Of a stretch of DNA of 64,000 bases, positions 11,156 through 23,399 are shown in pieces. The notes beneath the pieces were generated by a model. The model saw only the letters and a program-made list of their open reading frames with translations, searched no databases and had not been told where the DNA came from. The DNA is from Buxus sempervirens (taxonomy: Eukaryota > Streptophyta > Magnoliopsida > Buxales > Buxaceae): contig OX387184.1 in NCBI GenBank assembly GCA_947561395.2, positions 28,510,766 through 28,574,765 of the forward strand, read 5' to 3'. The translations under genes and the position numbers were made by a program. The stretch's first letter is position 1, and each line of letters starts with the position of its first letter.

Positions 11156-12587
11156 GTGGATGCTGCTAATTTCCCACCATTGCCAAATTCAAATGTAGAT
11201 GATGGCAACCCTATGCAAGTTTGTGCAGATGTGATAACAAAGGGGGGCCCAAGACCCAGTAAACCTGGCTACAACCCCTCTCAAAGAAGCAAACATCCCA
11301 TGGAGACCTTGGGCTTAACTTTTCACGTCAGCTCCTACAAAGTGGTCGGCATTAAGCTTTGTGCAACCTGAGCTGATTGATGGAGTTCCTTTCATCTGCC
11401 CCCCTGTTTCAGTTGCTGAAGAAGGTGCTAAGGTCTGGGAGGGCTGCCTGGTGGGGTATTTTTTGGATAAAAAATTGCCTCTTGTTGCTGTGAAGTCTCT
11501 TGTTAACAGGCTTTGGGGCAGAGGGGTGGAAACTTCTGTAACTTCGGAGGGGTTCTTCATTTTCAAATTCAGTGATCCAACTGTTCGTAGCAAGGTTTTA
11601 GACAATGCTCCTTGGCACCTGGCAGGTAGATTGTTCATCATTAAAGAATGGAAGCCGTTCATGAAGCTGCAGAAAGATGTAATGAAAAAAATTCCAATAT
11701 GGGTGAAGTTTACAAATGTGCCTTTAGAGTACTAGTCGGAGAAGGGATTAAGCTATATAGCTAGTGGAATTGGAGTTCCCCTCTATATGGATGAAGCAAC
11801 GCAAACCAGATCTAGATTGTCATTTGCCAGAGTGTGTGTTGAAATTGATCCAGCATGTAGTTTCCCAGACAAACTACTTCTCCGTCCAAGTCTTGATGGT
11901 GTAGATGTAACACATATTGGCGTTGAATACCAGTGGAAACCTCTGTCATGCTCTGTGTGCAAGGTATTTGGTCATACCCTCCCTAAGTGCCCAAACTCAT
12001 CATCCACTTGGGTACCTACTGGTAGAACTTTTCCCCCAAACCATCTTGCTCAGGAAGGTGAACTAATTGGGACAGATAACCCATCTTCTCGGGTAGCACC
12101 TACAACTGTGAGTGGAAGTGTTTCAAATGCTGAACATATACGTGTGGATATTGTTGATAATATAGAAGTCACTAATATGAGTGAACCTATCCCATTTCAA
12201 GATCTACAAGGCAATTGTAACAGTGGAAATGATGGCATTCATGTGGGGGAGGAAGCCTTTGGACCATCCACATCATCCCCAACCATTCAAGTAGAAGCCA
12301 CAAGCCAAAGATGTTCATCACCAATGGTGCCAAGTGCAAACCTCCAGCAGGCAGAAATGAGGAATAAGTTTTCTGCTCTAGATATGTTTGAAAGTGCTGA
12401 ATCTCCAGAACCTGTGTCCAATAATAACCTCAAAATAGCAACAAGATCAAAGAAGAAGGAAAGGAAGAAAAAGAAAAGCCTGTTGATAGATGAGATTGCT
12501 ATGAAGGACGAAAAATTGAAGGCTCAAAAGGTTTCTGAAATCTCTTCAGGTGTTGCTACTCGTAGACACCAACAAATTTCTCTATGA
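11156..12587 (+). pseudogene. LINE ORF1 protein (DUF4283-like domain plus CCHC zinc knuckle), broken
   Basis: The frame opens near 11156, shifts at about 11340-11361, is stopped at 11733 and continues to 12587. The first part matches the DUF4283-type domain of plant L1 ORF1, with LVGYFLDKKLP, SEGFFIFKFSD and a PIWVKFTNVPLEY end. At about 11945-11990 it reads CSVCKVFGHTLPKC, a complete CX2CX4HX4C knuckle. A basic Lys-rich tail (about 12440-12480) follows. ORF1 binds LINE RNA. ORF1 overlaps ORF2 by four bases. Confidence 0.88.
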
Positions 12588-15500
12588 TTAATTGGGCAAT
12601 GTGGAATATTAGGGGTCTAAATGACCCTGAAAAGCAGCTGGAAGTAAGAAACTTCATTAGAAATAATAAAGTTAGCTTTATTTGCTTGGTTGAGACTAGA
12701 GTGAGACAAGTAAACAAGACAAGTGTTCTATCTTCTGTATGTCCAATGTGGAGCTCTATTGACAACTATTCAAAAGCTCTAAAAGGAAGGATTTGGTTGT
12801 GCTGGGACCCTGAGCAGCTTATGGTGCATCCAATTTTGATGACAGACCAACTTATACATTGTCAGGTGATTTGCACAGAATCTTCAAAGCAGTGTGCCAT
12901 GTCTTGTGTGTATGCTTCAAATAACTACATGACTAGGAAAACCTTATGGTACGACATGAAAGCTCTTATCCCTGCATGCCCCTGGATTGTTATGGGAGAT
13001 GTTAATTGTGTACGAAATGCTATGGAGAAAGTGGGGGAAGAGAGATACACAAACAAGCTTCGGCTGATCTCAATGCTTTCATCAATGACTGTATGCTGCT
13101 GGATTTAAAGTCAAAAGGTTTCAAGCACACCTGGAGTAATAAAAGCATTGGAAATAATCTGATCCTCTGTAAGTTAGACAGGGTCTTAGTAAATCACCTA
13201 TGGCTTCAAGAGTTTGCTTCATCTGAGGTTGATTTTCTTCCCCCAAGTATGTCGGACCACTGCCCAGCTCTCATCTCTATATTTCAGAATGATTACAGTC
13301 GTCCTAGACCATTCAAGTTTTTCAACTTCTGGTGTAAACACAAGGAATTTCATCAAGTGGTTGCTGAAGCATGGAACACACAGGTTACAGGTACCCCTAT
13401 GTTTAAACTTGTGAGTAAGCTCAAATCAGTAAAAGCTGCTCTTAAAGCCTGGAGTAAAAGTAGTTTTGGAGATGTAGAAACGAAAGTTCAAGAGATGAGG
13501 GATGAACTTAATGACTGTCAAAGGAATCTTTTTGCAAACCGAAGTGATGGGGCTATGGCACTTAAGGAAAAAAGGATCTCTCAACAGTTAACTTCAAAGT
13601 TGGTAGATCTGGAATCACAAATAAGATAGAAGTCTCGTGTTCAATGGTTAGCTGAAGGAGATGCGAACACATCATATTTCCACAAGGCTCTACTAACTAG
13701 GCGATCTCATAACAAGATCTTGGCTGTCTATGACAATCAAGATAGGAAGATCACTGACTGAGAGCAATTGAAAGGTATTTTTCTATCTCACTATAAGCAT
13801 TTATTGGGTGGAGATAATGGGCATTGGTTTGGGCATTCTATAAGCTTTGAGGATAAAATAAGCAAGAGACTTGATGAGGTTTAGGCTATGGAATTATGCA
13901 AGGAAGTTACAGATCTGGAAATAAAGGAAACTATGTTTAGTTTGAAGAATGACAAGGCTCCAGGCCCTAATGGCTTTACTCCACTATTTTTTAAAGAAGC
14001 CTGGAACACTGTGGGCAGAGATACAATTACAGCTATAAAGAGCTTCTTCTCTTCTGGAATGTTGCTGAAACAGTTGAATGGTACGATCATAACAATTGTC
14101 CCTAAATGTGCAAATCCTACTAGAGTGGAGGATTATCGGCCTATATCTTGTGTGAACACAGTTTACAAGTGTATTTCAAAACTGTTGGCAAATAGATTTA
14201 AGCAGGTGGTCGCTGATCTGGTGGGGGATTATCAGAGTGCTTTCGTCCCTGGTAGGAGGATAGCAGACAATATACTCATAACTCAAGACATTATGCATAA
14301 CTATCACCTAAATAGAGGTAGCCCAAGGTGCACTACGAAGGTGGACATCAAGAAAGCCTATGACACTGTAAGATGGGAACTCCTTCCTCCACTTCTTACA
14401 GCCATGAAGGTACCTGAAAGGTTTATCAATTGGATGATGCCCTGTGTCACCACCCCCTCCTACTCTCTTAATATGAATGGATGTCTGGTGGGCTACTTCA
14501 AAGGATAAAAAGCGCTTCGACAAGGTGATCCCATGTCACCCTACATTTTTGTGTTGGTAATGGAATTGTTTCACTCCATTTTGTCGAAGAATGCATCCCA
14601 GGGGTACAAATACCATCCAAAATGTGAGAAGCTGGGACTCAAGGCGCTGTGTTTTGCTAATGACCTTATGGTCTTCTCGAGAGGGGATATTGATTCCATC
14701 AAGGTCATATTCAGAAGCGTAGAAGAGTTTGGAATCATCTCATCCAAGATGTATCTTTGCGCAACTCCTCCAGAAATCCAAGACTACATCAGCAACAACC
14801 TCCAGATTGAAGTGGGTGAACTACCAGTTAGGTACCTCGGCTTACCTCTCATCACAACAAGGTTAAGAGCAGTAGATTGTGAGCTTCTTATCATGAAAAT
14901 CAAGTCTAGAGTTCAATCATGGAAGTCAAGAAGTTTGTCCTATGCAGGTCGGGTACAGTTGGTGAAATCAGTCCTTCTTTCTATTGCTGTCCACTGGCTT
15001 GCAACTTTCACTCTACCCAAAAGTGTCCTAATTGAAGTGGAATGGTTATGTAGGAGGTTCATATGGGCAGGTTCAGACATGTGTAAGAAAATAATTCCAA
15101 TAAAATGGAGCGTAGCTTTTGCACCAAAGACTGAGGGTGGATTAGGACTCATTGATGTTCAAGTCTGGAATAAGGCTGCTATTGTTCACTACCTATGGCG
15201 TCTAATAACAGGTGAAGAAACATTGTGGACCAGGTGGATAAAGGAAATGGTTCTCAAAGGGAAAAATATTTGGCAAGCTCAACTTCCTTCTCAGCCTTCA
15301 TGGATATGGAGGAAGATACTTAACATGAGATCTAAAGTGTTCGACAAGATTAAAATCCGAATTGGAAATGGAAGAAAATCCTCCTTATGGTTTGATAATT
15401 GGCACCCTCTTGGATCTCTATACACGAGATTTGGAGCCAGAATAATTTATGGTTCTAGTCTAACCACAGAAGCAAAAGTGGAGTAGATTATTACAAATGG

Positions 15501-15788
15501 TGAATGGGATCCCCCACCTACTCGGTCACATACTCTTATGGAGGCGTGGAGTGCTCTACAATAGCTACCAAGACCAGATATGGATCGACAGGATCTGGTA
15601 AGTTGGCTCCCAACTCAAGCAACTCAATTTTGTATGAAGGATGTATATGGTTCGTTGAGAACTTAGTTGCATATAGTTACTTGGAACAAGCTGGTATGGT
15701 TTGTGGAGAACATCTCAAAACATGCTTTCATACTTCAGCTAGAATTGAGTAAAAAATTGCTAACCCAAGACACTTTGGTGAGGCGTAA
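12584..15788 (+). pseudogene. LINE ORF2 (endonuclease - reverse transcriptase), 5' part, broken
   Basis: ORF2 begins MINWAMWNIRGLND, the start of the AP-like endonuclease, and continues with CLVETR. A frameshift lies between 13006 and 13108. The endonuclease ends with the catalytic SDHCP phrase. The reverse transcriptase follows from about 13890 with NDKAPGPNGF, EDYRPIS, QSAFVPGRRI and RQGDPMSP. The catalytic FADD box is FAND here, because Asp is changed to Asn at 14659-14661. In-frame stops are at about 13627, 13759, 13882, 14506, 15484, 15562 and 15661. The frame is cut at 15788 by an LTR insertion and resumes at 21366. Confidence 0.92.
15784..15788. repeat. Left target-site duplication CGTAA
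   Basis: CGTAA is repeated at 21361-21365. Removing the insert and one copy restores the LINE zf-RVT reading frame across the join, which confirms the boundary. Confidence 0.95.
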
Positions 15789-16944
15789 TGTAAAACCCCG
15801 AAATTTTGGGTATTTTATTTTGAAAAAAATAATTAGAAAATCATTTCATTTTTATGTTGGTTTTTCAGGTGAGCAATGTCCAAGGGCAATTTGGTAAAAT
15901 TCTTAAAAGTTGGATTTATCTAAACTAAGGTAAGTAAAGTTAGGTTTAAATTTCAAATGTTATATAAGTTATTATTTATTGATTTGGTTAGCTATTATTT
16001 TGGTTAGCTATTAGTTGGTTTTTGATATTAGTTGGTGTAGGAAATTTTGTGGTGGAGCACCGGTGGATCATGAGGGAGTTAAAAGAGATTTGGTTGAATG
16101 CAAGGCTGTTGGTGTAGGTAATATAGTGTAGGGCACTACACTTGATCAAAATTAGAAGACAAACAGTTTTTTTAAAACGTATGGATTTTGCTGATCGTAA
16201 CCTTTGCTTTCTCTCCCGGCGTTACCAATAACTTCAACGTTAGAGAAGGCAAAACGGATGCAAATTAAATCTGAGAGTGGAGGTGAGTGGAGAGAATTGT
16301 TTGGAAAGGAAGAAGGCAACCTTGGCTTTGTAGAGAAGAGGTCATTCATTTCTGTTGGAGCAGGAGATTTTGGACGAGAAGAACCGTGCTGCTTGAGGAG
16401 GTCGTCCATGACTGTTTGAAGATTCTGGATGTGAAGATCCTCCAAAACGAGTTGCTGTTGTGTGGAAGTTGGAAACAAGAGGCAAGTAGCACCTTCCAAA
16501 ACCTTGCATTGTGTTGTTAAATTTCGGATTTTCAAGATTTGATGAAATCAGAAATTTACAGAAATTTGTTAGTAGGATATTGTTGATCTGAGTTTTATCC
16601 TTTGTATAATTAGATAAAATTCGTATGGGATATTTGAGTTGTTGGTTGGTTTCCCATCATGTGATAATGGCTTGGTTGAAGTAATGGGGTTTAGTTCTTA
16701 TGGAAATATGTTTACCAACAGTTTTTAAAATTAACGTCCAATGCTGAAGTCTTGAGGAAAATTTATGGGTGTGGGGTTTTAAGTGGAGCCTTGTTCCATC
16801 TCAGTAAATTTGGTTCCAATGACCTACAGCAATGGGCATTCTGTTGGGAAGGCATTCTGGGGGGGGGGGGGGGGGGGATGCAATAGGATGTGGAACACGA
16901 AACATGTGATATGGAGTGAAATTTCTGGACGGCTATTTTGTGGG

Positions 16945-19283
16945 TGTAGACACCTGATTTTTGCACCCATAAAATGAAGAAAAATGAAAAGTCAAACCCT
17001 GAGGGGGTCAAAAAATTGACTTTTTGATTCAAGTGAATTTGGCCATCAAACTTCATCTTATTGAAAAAGAGCATTTCGACACGGTTCTAACACAATTGAG
17101 TTTGCTGGAATCAGAGTCCGAATGAGGAAGTTATGAGTCGGTCAAACTTTTGGGGAGCGAAAAGTTGACTTTTTGCTCGACCCCAATTCAGCTGCCAAAC
17201 TTGATCCCAGTGGATAGGTGGTTCTGAGCCGGTTCCAACGACACTAAGTTTGCTGAAATCGGACACCGGACGAAGAAATTATGGGCAGTTGAAGTTTCAA
17301 GAAAACTGCCCATGTGGCAAAACAGCAGCAAAAAGGTAGAATAAATGAATAAAATAAATAAAATAATTGTTTATAAAAAATATCTTAACTTTTAATAATA
17401 TTTTAATAAATATCTGAAGATATTTTAATATAATAATCATTAAAATCGAATAAAATCCGTTTAAAAATCAAATTTAATAAAGTGTTTCAAATCCGGCATT
17501 TAAAAAACGTGCGCAACCGCACTTGAGGTACGGTTTAGTCTGAACCGCACTTCAAATACGGTTTTGATCTTCTAGAAGGTGGACGCGTGTCCTGTACAGC
17601 GACAGCTGGTAGATTTGCGCAGATTTGCACGTGTCGAATGCCAACCGCACTTAAAGTGCGGTTTTTGATTATTTTGTGCATTTTTGTCACAACCGCACTT
17701 GAAGTGCGGTTGTGACCAAACCACACTTCAAGTGCGGTTCCGGCACTTTTTGCCTATAAATAGAGGGCCAGCCCCCCATTTGAAGCAAGCCATCCCCTTT
17801 GGCCTACCCCCACTCCCTCTTGGTGCTTTCCATGGTCAACCTCTGCCCAGGTGCTGCCACCCCAATCCCAAACCAAATACCCATTTTTCCCCTGAAATGC
17901 TACCTGAACTCTACCCTTTCACCTCGTAAACATAAAACAACCCAGTGAACCCTTGCTAAAACCCCATTTGAAAGCTCACAAGGACGTAGAAGGGCTGCCC
18001 AAATTCTCGGAGAACCCAGAACACGTGAGGAGTGAAAGGTAACAGTAAAAGTGTGCTTTTGGTAACTTTGAATACATTAAATTCAATTCTTCATGGTCTA
18101 ATTTCCTCTATTGTTTGTTTTGCTATTTTTTTCTCACCTGTTTTCTTTTATTTTGCATGGTGATGAACTCTCCTCAACATGGAGGAAACTCCTCTTAAGA
18201 AAAAAAAAATGTCTTAAGTTAAAAAGGGACACTTTAATTAATATTTAAGTTACTTTATTAATTCCTTTTACTCATTGACAAGGAGAGATGTAATTCCCCT
18301 CTGAAGGCCCATTGCATCCCTGTAATCTCCCTCTCCTTCCTCTCTTGAAAATGGCCACAAACAATTAGAAGGGATTCTTGTTTCTTTGGGAAAAGTAAAA
18401 GAGGAGAGAAGCGGCTTTCTAAGTCAAATGTAGAACCATGAAGGCACTGGAACCACCACAGAGGTCGCCGGAGCACCCAAGGAACACGCCGGAAAGGTCT
18501 CAGCCGGAATTGGAACCAAAAAGCAAAATAATGTAAAAACCGCATACTCAGAGCGGTTTCATCCAAACCGTAGAGTAAGTGTGGTTGTCTCCTGAAAATG
18601 ACTAAAAAATTAGTTTTTGACCCGGTTGGATTTGTTCTGACCCGAAAACTTGAAACCCGACCCAATAAGCAACTTGGACTTCTTTAAGTCCATTTTTGGA
18701 CTATGGGCCCACCAAGACCACCTTGGGCCCACTTGTGGGGCCCACCTTTGACCGGCCCAAGGCCACCTGACTCCAGGCTAGTGGGCCAAACTCAAGCCCA
18801 CCAAGCCCAAAGATTTGCAAATATTATAAAATTTAATAAATAACCAAAAAGGGTTACCCAATAACCCTACTGGGCCTCCGACCCAACCCTGGAAAACCCA
18901 TGGGTCTTCCAACGGGACCCGAATCCGACCCACATCATCTAAATAAAAGATAAAATCAAATAAAAAGGGACCCACACCTTCAGAGGGCCCCGCCAGACCA
19001 AATAAGGTATAATGTTGGCCTAGGAAGGGTGAAAATTGACTCAAAACCAGGGAAACCCGAGGGACCCGTCAAACCGACGGGGAGGTTCGGGGTGTCTTCG
19101 GACTTCCCCGGACGTAACCGAGGACTTAGCTAGAACTCTGAAAAGCCGCAGACCAGACTTAGACCCGGATAGGGCAAACACCGTGTCTGCCTGCACCTCT
19201 CAGGCAGTGGTGACTCCGAATGTCCCGAGGCACGCACGAACTCTACGTGCGCCCCGTGTGCGATCTAGATTTAGGTGCGCACA
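16945..19283 (+). mobile_element. Solo LTR of a second gypsy family (Tat-like), nested
   Basis: It starts TGTAGACACCTGATTTTTGC and ends TTTAGGTGCGCACA, flanked by GTGGG on both sides (16940-16944, 19284-19288). At 2339 bp without coding domains it is a solo LTR. Near its start it holds two units of the module with CAATTGAGTTTGCTGGAATC, the reverse complement of the repeat in LTRs A, B and C, so it is a relative in the opposite orientation. The phrase GTGGTGACTCCG lies about 75 bp inside its right end. Plus-strand transcription is indicated by the TATA box at 17755. Confidence 0.92.
17515..17762 (+). promoter_or_regulatory. Five 21-22-bp imperfect palindromes followed by a TATA box (LTR promoter)
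   Basis: Palindromes of the form AACCGCACTTnAAGTGCGGTT start at about 17515, 17543, 17643, 17691 and 17718. TATAAATA follows at 17755-17762, about 16 bp after the last. Two weaker copies (about 18538 and 18566) lie downstream. A repeated dyad directly before a TATA box suggests a dimeric activator site in the LTR U3. The binding protein is unknown. Confidence 0.7.
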
Positions 19284-21365
19284 GTGGGATGGCTTGTTAT
19301 TCTGTTGGGAAGTGTTAGTGCATGTTTTTCTGTTGGGATAATTAAGAACTTGTAGGAAAATTTTCGTGTGGTATATTATGGGTTCAGAATGAAGGAGTTA
19401 TGTTATTGCATGTTGAGAAATCACCACTGCAGAAGTTGAGAACACTTAAGGCTGTAGGTGTTTTGAGTGAAGCTTTGTTCTAGCATCTTAAAGCTTGTTC
19501 TAATGAATTCATAGAAGTGGGCAACCACTTCCTTTTATCTTGTTCCAAGCTTATTAATCCTGTACAGGTGCTGAGACACGATTTGAAGGTGGAAATTCTG
19601 GGTTTTAAATTTAAAAAATAACTTAGCTCTAATTTATAAGTAGGGTGCAGCTGATTTAATATTGACCATAAACAGAATTTTTTAACCTCTTATATCTTTT
19701 TGATTATGTTCATCTAAGTTCAATTTAACCTTCAGATTTTTGAAAACCTTATGGAGGATGAATTGGTAGTAAACTATAGATGATTGTTATGAGAGAAATA
19801 ACCAACTTATGAGTCAAAATTTCAGCAACTTGTTGTTGGGTTCTTTGAGCAGATTTTGCTCAAGGCTAGTTGATCTTATTACATGTCCTTACTAGAATTT
19901 TAGGGAAACAAAAAATAGTCCCATGTTTTCATAGAATTGTTGGGAAACAAATTACTCAAGATAGGTTATAATTTTTCTGCAGTTACTATTATAAATCAGA
20001 TTTTGGAAGTCTTGTTGTGGTTAATGATAGTAAATGAAAGTATATTGTATGGCACAAACTATTGGTGTACTCTTGTTGTGGTTATTGCTATAGTTAAATT
20101 CTTTTCCCAATTCTGAATTTTCTGGAAAATTTTTATAAGTTTGATGGAAGCAAGATCATGAATATATATATCCTACAGCATATAGGTGAGATGTTATGAG
20201 CTTATTTTGGTAAAGAATTAGGGCGTATGTGGTCTTAGACTTAACTAGTAAAGAATTAGCAGAATTTTGATATTCTAATCTAGGAAGGGTGATCATTTGG
20301 GAATTATAGAACTGACTTAACCTCACATGGAAAGTGCTGAACTTGTAATTCTAATCTAAAAATGTTTTTGATTTTGGATTCTTCATATGTTTAATTGATT
20401 CCGGTTGATGAAATTGTAAGTGTTTCTAAGGTATGTACCAATTGCTATAAATTTTTAATGATGGATGACTTTAGTGATTATGTGAATCGAAAAATTGGTA
20501 TTATTAATTATAAAACGTCTTCTTTCATTAAAAGCATGGTTTTATGTTAAATTGCACAGTATATGAGAATTTTTGCCAAAATATTAAGGAAGAGACTTAG
20601 TGTGGATCCATAGTCGAGTTATAAGTGGAATTTGTATATTTTGCCTGGATGTAAGTCTGGAGTTCCTTCATGCGTTTCCTCCATGATGGAGAGGCCTTCC
20701 ATGAGGGAAGCGCTGCAGCAACTCCGTTTCCACCATGATGGTGAGGTCACTTGAGTAATTCCGCCATGAGGGCGATGATATTGGATGTTTGAGCTGTTGC
20801 AGTGTTAGACTGGATTGTCTGGAACTCTAGTGCTTAGCCACACAAAATAGACAAACTTCACGAGTCCCAATATTTAATGTTTTTCTGAATTTGTAATTGA
20901 CGATGTATTTCCGCGATTAGTCGGATTAACCGAGGTTAATCGTAACTTAAGTGATTATCACTTGTGCATGTTTTAGAACTGTTATAACTGTATTTTTGTG
21001 CATGCATTGCTATTTGCTGAGATCGTCTTATCTCACTGTTTTGTTTGGTTTTCAAATTTAGGTGAGGACGATACCGTGGGGGTTGATAATCCGGTGGACT
21101 ATCCGGAGTATCGTGAGGAGGATTACTTTATTGAGTAGATCTTAGTTGTTGGTTTTACTTACTTTAGTGAGTTTTTATTATGAACCTGTATTACTTTTGG
21201 ATATGTTTGGGAAAAATTAGTGAACCTTGATATTATGCGTTTGAATCTTTATGTTATTTTATTTCATGTTTTCCCTTACTCTGTTGATCCTGTGAAATTT
21301 TAATTAACCTTCGGGTACGAGTTACGGTTATTTTACGTAACCCGAATCCGGGGTGTTACACGTAA

Positions 21366-21782
21366 TATCATCCCCACATCATCATGTGTATTCTGCCGTG
21401 AAAATATGGAGGACCACGATCATTTATTTTCACTTGCAACTACTCTAGCGAGGTTTGGAGGAAGGTTATGAGGAAAAGTGAGGTAATCAGACCTCCGTCT
21501 CATTGGGAGGGGACAATTGATTGGTCAGCTCAACACTTTGATGGGAAGAAGTTCACCAAGTAGGTGAAAAGAGTATCACTTGGTGCCATGGTTTACCATA
21601 TATGGCGGGAAAGAAATAGACAGGTGTTCCAGAACAAAGCCATACTGGTTGGTGAGCTACTTACTCACATTATCATGAATGTGAGAGGTAAAGCTTCAGC
21701 TATGAAGAAGGTGGTCAAAGACAATCCGGAAAATAGAAGTATATGTGAAAATTGGGGATTGCATGTAAATTTTGTTCTATGA
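21366..21782 (+). pseudogene. LINE ORF2, 3' part (zf-RVT and C-terminus)
   Basis: Directly after the duplicated CGTAA the zf-RVT domain continues with IIPTSSCVFC and ENMEDHDHLF, i.e. the cysteine and histidine positions of that putative zinc site. After a frameshift the last block (21564-21782) reads YHIWRERNRQVFQN, typical of the C-terminus of plant L1 ORF2, and stops at 21780-21782. About 150 bp of 3'UTR and the poly(A) run follow. Confidence 0.88.
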
Positions 21783-21951
21783 CTTTTCTCTCTTTTTTGT
21801 CTAACCCTCTCATGTGCTAGAGTAGCTATGTATAGGGAAGTTCCATACTTTTGCTTTTGCATAGCTTTTGCTTTGCTATGATTTTTGTAAATTTCTTTTT
21901 AATCAAATATATCACTCACTTACTTTCCAAAAAAAAAAATGAGAATGATTG

Positions 21952-23338
21952 AATCACATATTGTGATGCACCAGAAGTGCACTGATCCAAAGGTCTTTAT
22001 GATTTGGTATGATCGCCTTGGACATCCGGGTTCTATAATGATGAGAAGAATTATTGAAAATTCAATAGGGCATCCATTAAAGAACCAGAAGATTCTTTTA
22101 CCAAGTGATTATCTGCGCTCTGCTTGTTCTCAAGGCAAACTAATTATTAGACCATCTCCTTCAAACTAGTTGTTGAATCTCCATCATTCTTGGAAAGAAT
22201 TCAGGGAGATATTTGTGGGCCTATACATCCTTCATGTGGACCATTTAAATATTTCATGGGTTTAATTGATGCATCATCTAAATGGTCGCATGTTTGTCTT
22301 CTTTCTTCTAGAAATCTTGCTTTTGCTAGACTTCTTTCTCAAATAATCAGATTCAGAGCACAATTCCCTGATTACCCAATTAAGAAAATTCAACTAGATA
22401 ATGCAGTTGAATTTACATCTCAAGCTTTTGATACCTATTGCATGTTAATTAGAATTGATGTTGAACATTCTGTTGCTCACACACACACTTAAAATGGTTT
22501 AGCTAAATCATTTATCAAAAGACTTCAATTGATTGCTAGACCACTGCTTATGAAATCAAATTTACCTAGTTCTTCTTGGGGGCATGCTATATTGCACGCA
22601 ACATTTCTGGTTCGAATTAGGCCATCTGCTTATCATAAATATTCTCCACTACAACTTGCATTTGGTCAACCACCAAATATCTCTCACCTTCGAACGTTTG
22701 GTTGCGCTATATATGTTCCTATTGCACCACCACAATGAACTAAAATGGGCCTTCAACGTAGACTTAGTATATATGTTGGTTTTGATTCACCATCTATTAT
22801 TAGATATCTTGAGCCCCTTATAGGGGATATTTTTAAGGCACGATTTGAGGATTTCCATTTCAATGAAACAATTTTTCCGTCATTAGGGGGAGAAAAATCA
22901 GTGCCTGAAGCACGACAAGAAATCTGTTGGAAAAGTTTATCTTTAGCTCATCTTGATCCTCGTACTAATCAATGTACAATGGAAGTTGAAAGGATTATTC
23001 ATTTGGAACAAGTTGCAAATCAATTATTGGATACATTTACTGATACCAGAAGTGTAGTAAAATCTCATATACCTACTATAAATACTCCAGCAAGGATTGA
23101 AGTCCCTGAAGGACAACTTGCTAACAATGTAGTAGATGAATCTAAGGCACGCCTAAAACGTGGAAGACCTATTGGTTCAAAAGGCAAAAATCCCCGAAAG
23201 AGGAAAATTCAAAGAAATGAAAGTGGTGCTCCTGAACAGACCATAAAGCCCATTTTACAATCTCCTGGAATAGAATCCCCTAAAGTGGAACCTCCTGAAA
23301 AGGAAACTCTTGAAGAGAAATCTCCTGAAGAGAAATAG
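21952..23338 (+). pseudogene. Copia integrase, broken, with catalytic Glu lost
   Basis: The pre-integrase zinc region (WYDRLGHPGS with downstream CSQGK) is followed after a stop and frameshift by the core domain: ERIQGDICGPI carries the first Asp and KIQLDNAVEF the second. The third catalytic residue, normally Glu in GLAESF, is Lys (codon at 22505-22507), and a stop (22490-22492) lies four codons before it. A further stop precedes the C-terminal block (22745-23338), which ends in short Pro/Glu/Lys repeats. Integrase inserts the cDNA; this copy cannot. Confidence 0.9.
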
Positions 23339-23399
23339 GTACCTGAAAATAATGAGATCTTAATACATTATCTAAGTACAAAAGAAATTTGGGATAGAA

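Larger units (their letters stand above)
15789..21360. mobile_element. Solo LTR (probably Tekay/Del-type gypsy), interrupted by a second LTR
   Basis: The ends are TGTAAAACCCCG and CGGGGTGTTACA, which are near inverted complements with TG...CA, flanked by the 5-bp duplication CGTAA. Without the nested 2.3-kb LTR it is about 3.2 kb with no gag or pol. A phrase near 21060-21140 (GAGGACGATACCGTGGG to GGAGGATTACTTTATTGAG) resembles the 3' part of long chromovirus LTRs. The Tekay/Del assignment is from memory of the family and is tentative. An exceptional run of 19 G is at about 16859-16877. Confidence 0.88.
10669..21938 (+). mobile_element. L1-like LINE inserted in copia pol, itself interrupted
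   Basis: The element ends in a poly(A) run (about 21929-21939). It is flanked by a 16-bp duplication, AAAATGATAATGATTG at 10653-10668 and AAAATGAGAATGATTG at 21936-21951 (one mismatch), as expected of target-primed reverse transcription. It has a 5'UTR, ORF1 with a CCHC knuckle, and ORF2 with endonuclease, reverse transcriptase and zf-RVT parts. Removing the 5.6-kb LTR insertion leaves about 5.7 kb, close to full length for a plant L1. Both ORFs carry stops and frameshifts. Confidence 0.93.

Noticed and set aside
19206-19217. TGGTGACTCCG as a tRNA primer binding site
   Set aside because: The target-site duplication GTGGG lies about 70 bp further right, so in this solo LTR the motif is inside the LTR. 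It is kept as a finding about a conserved box.
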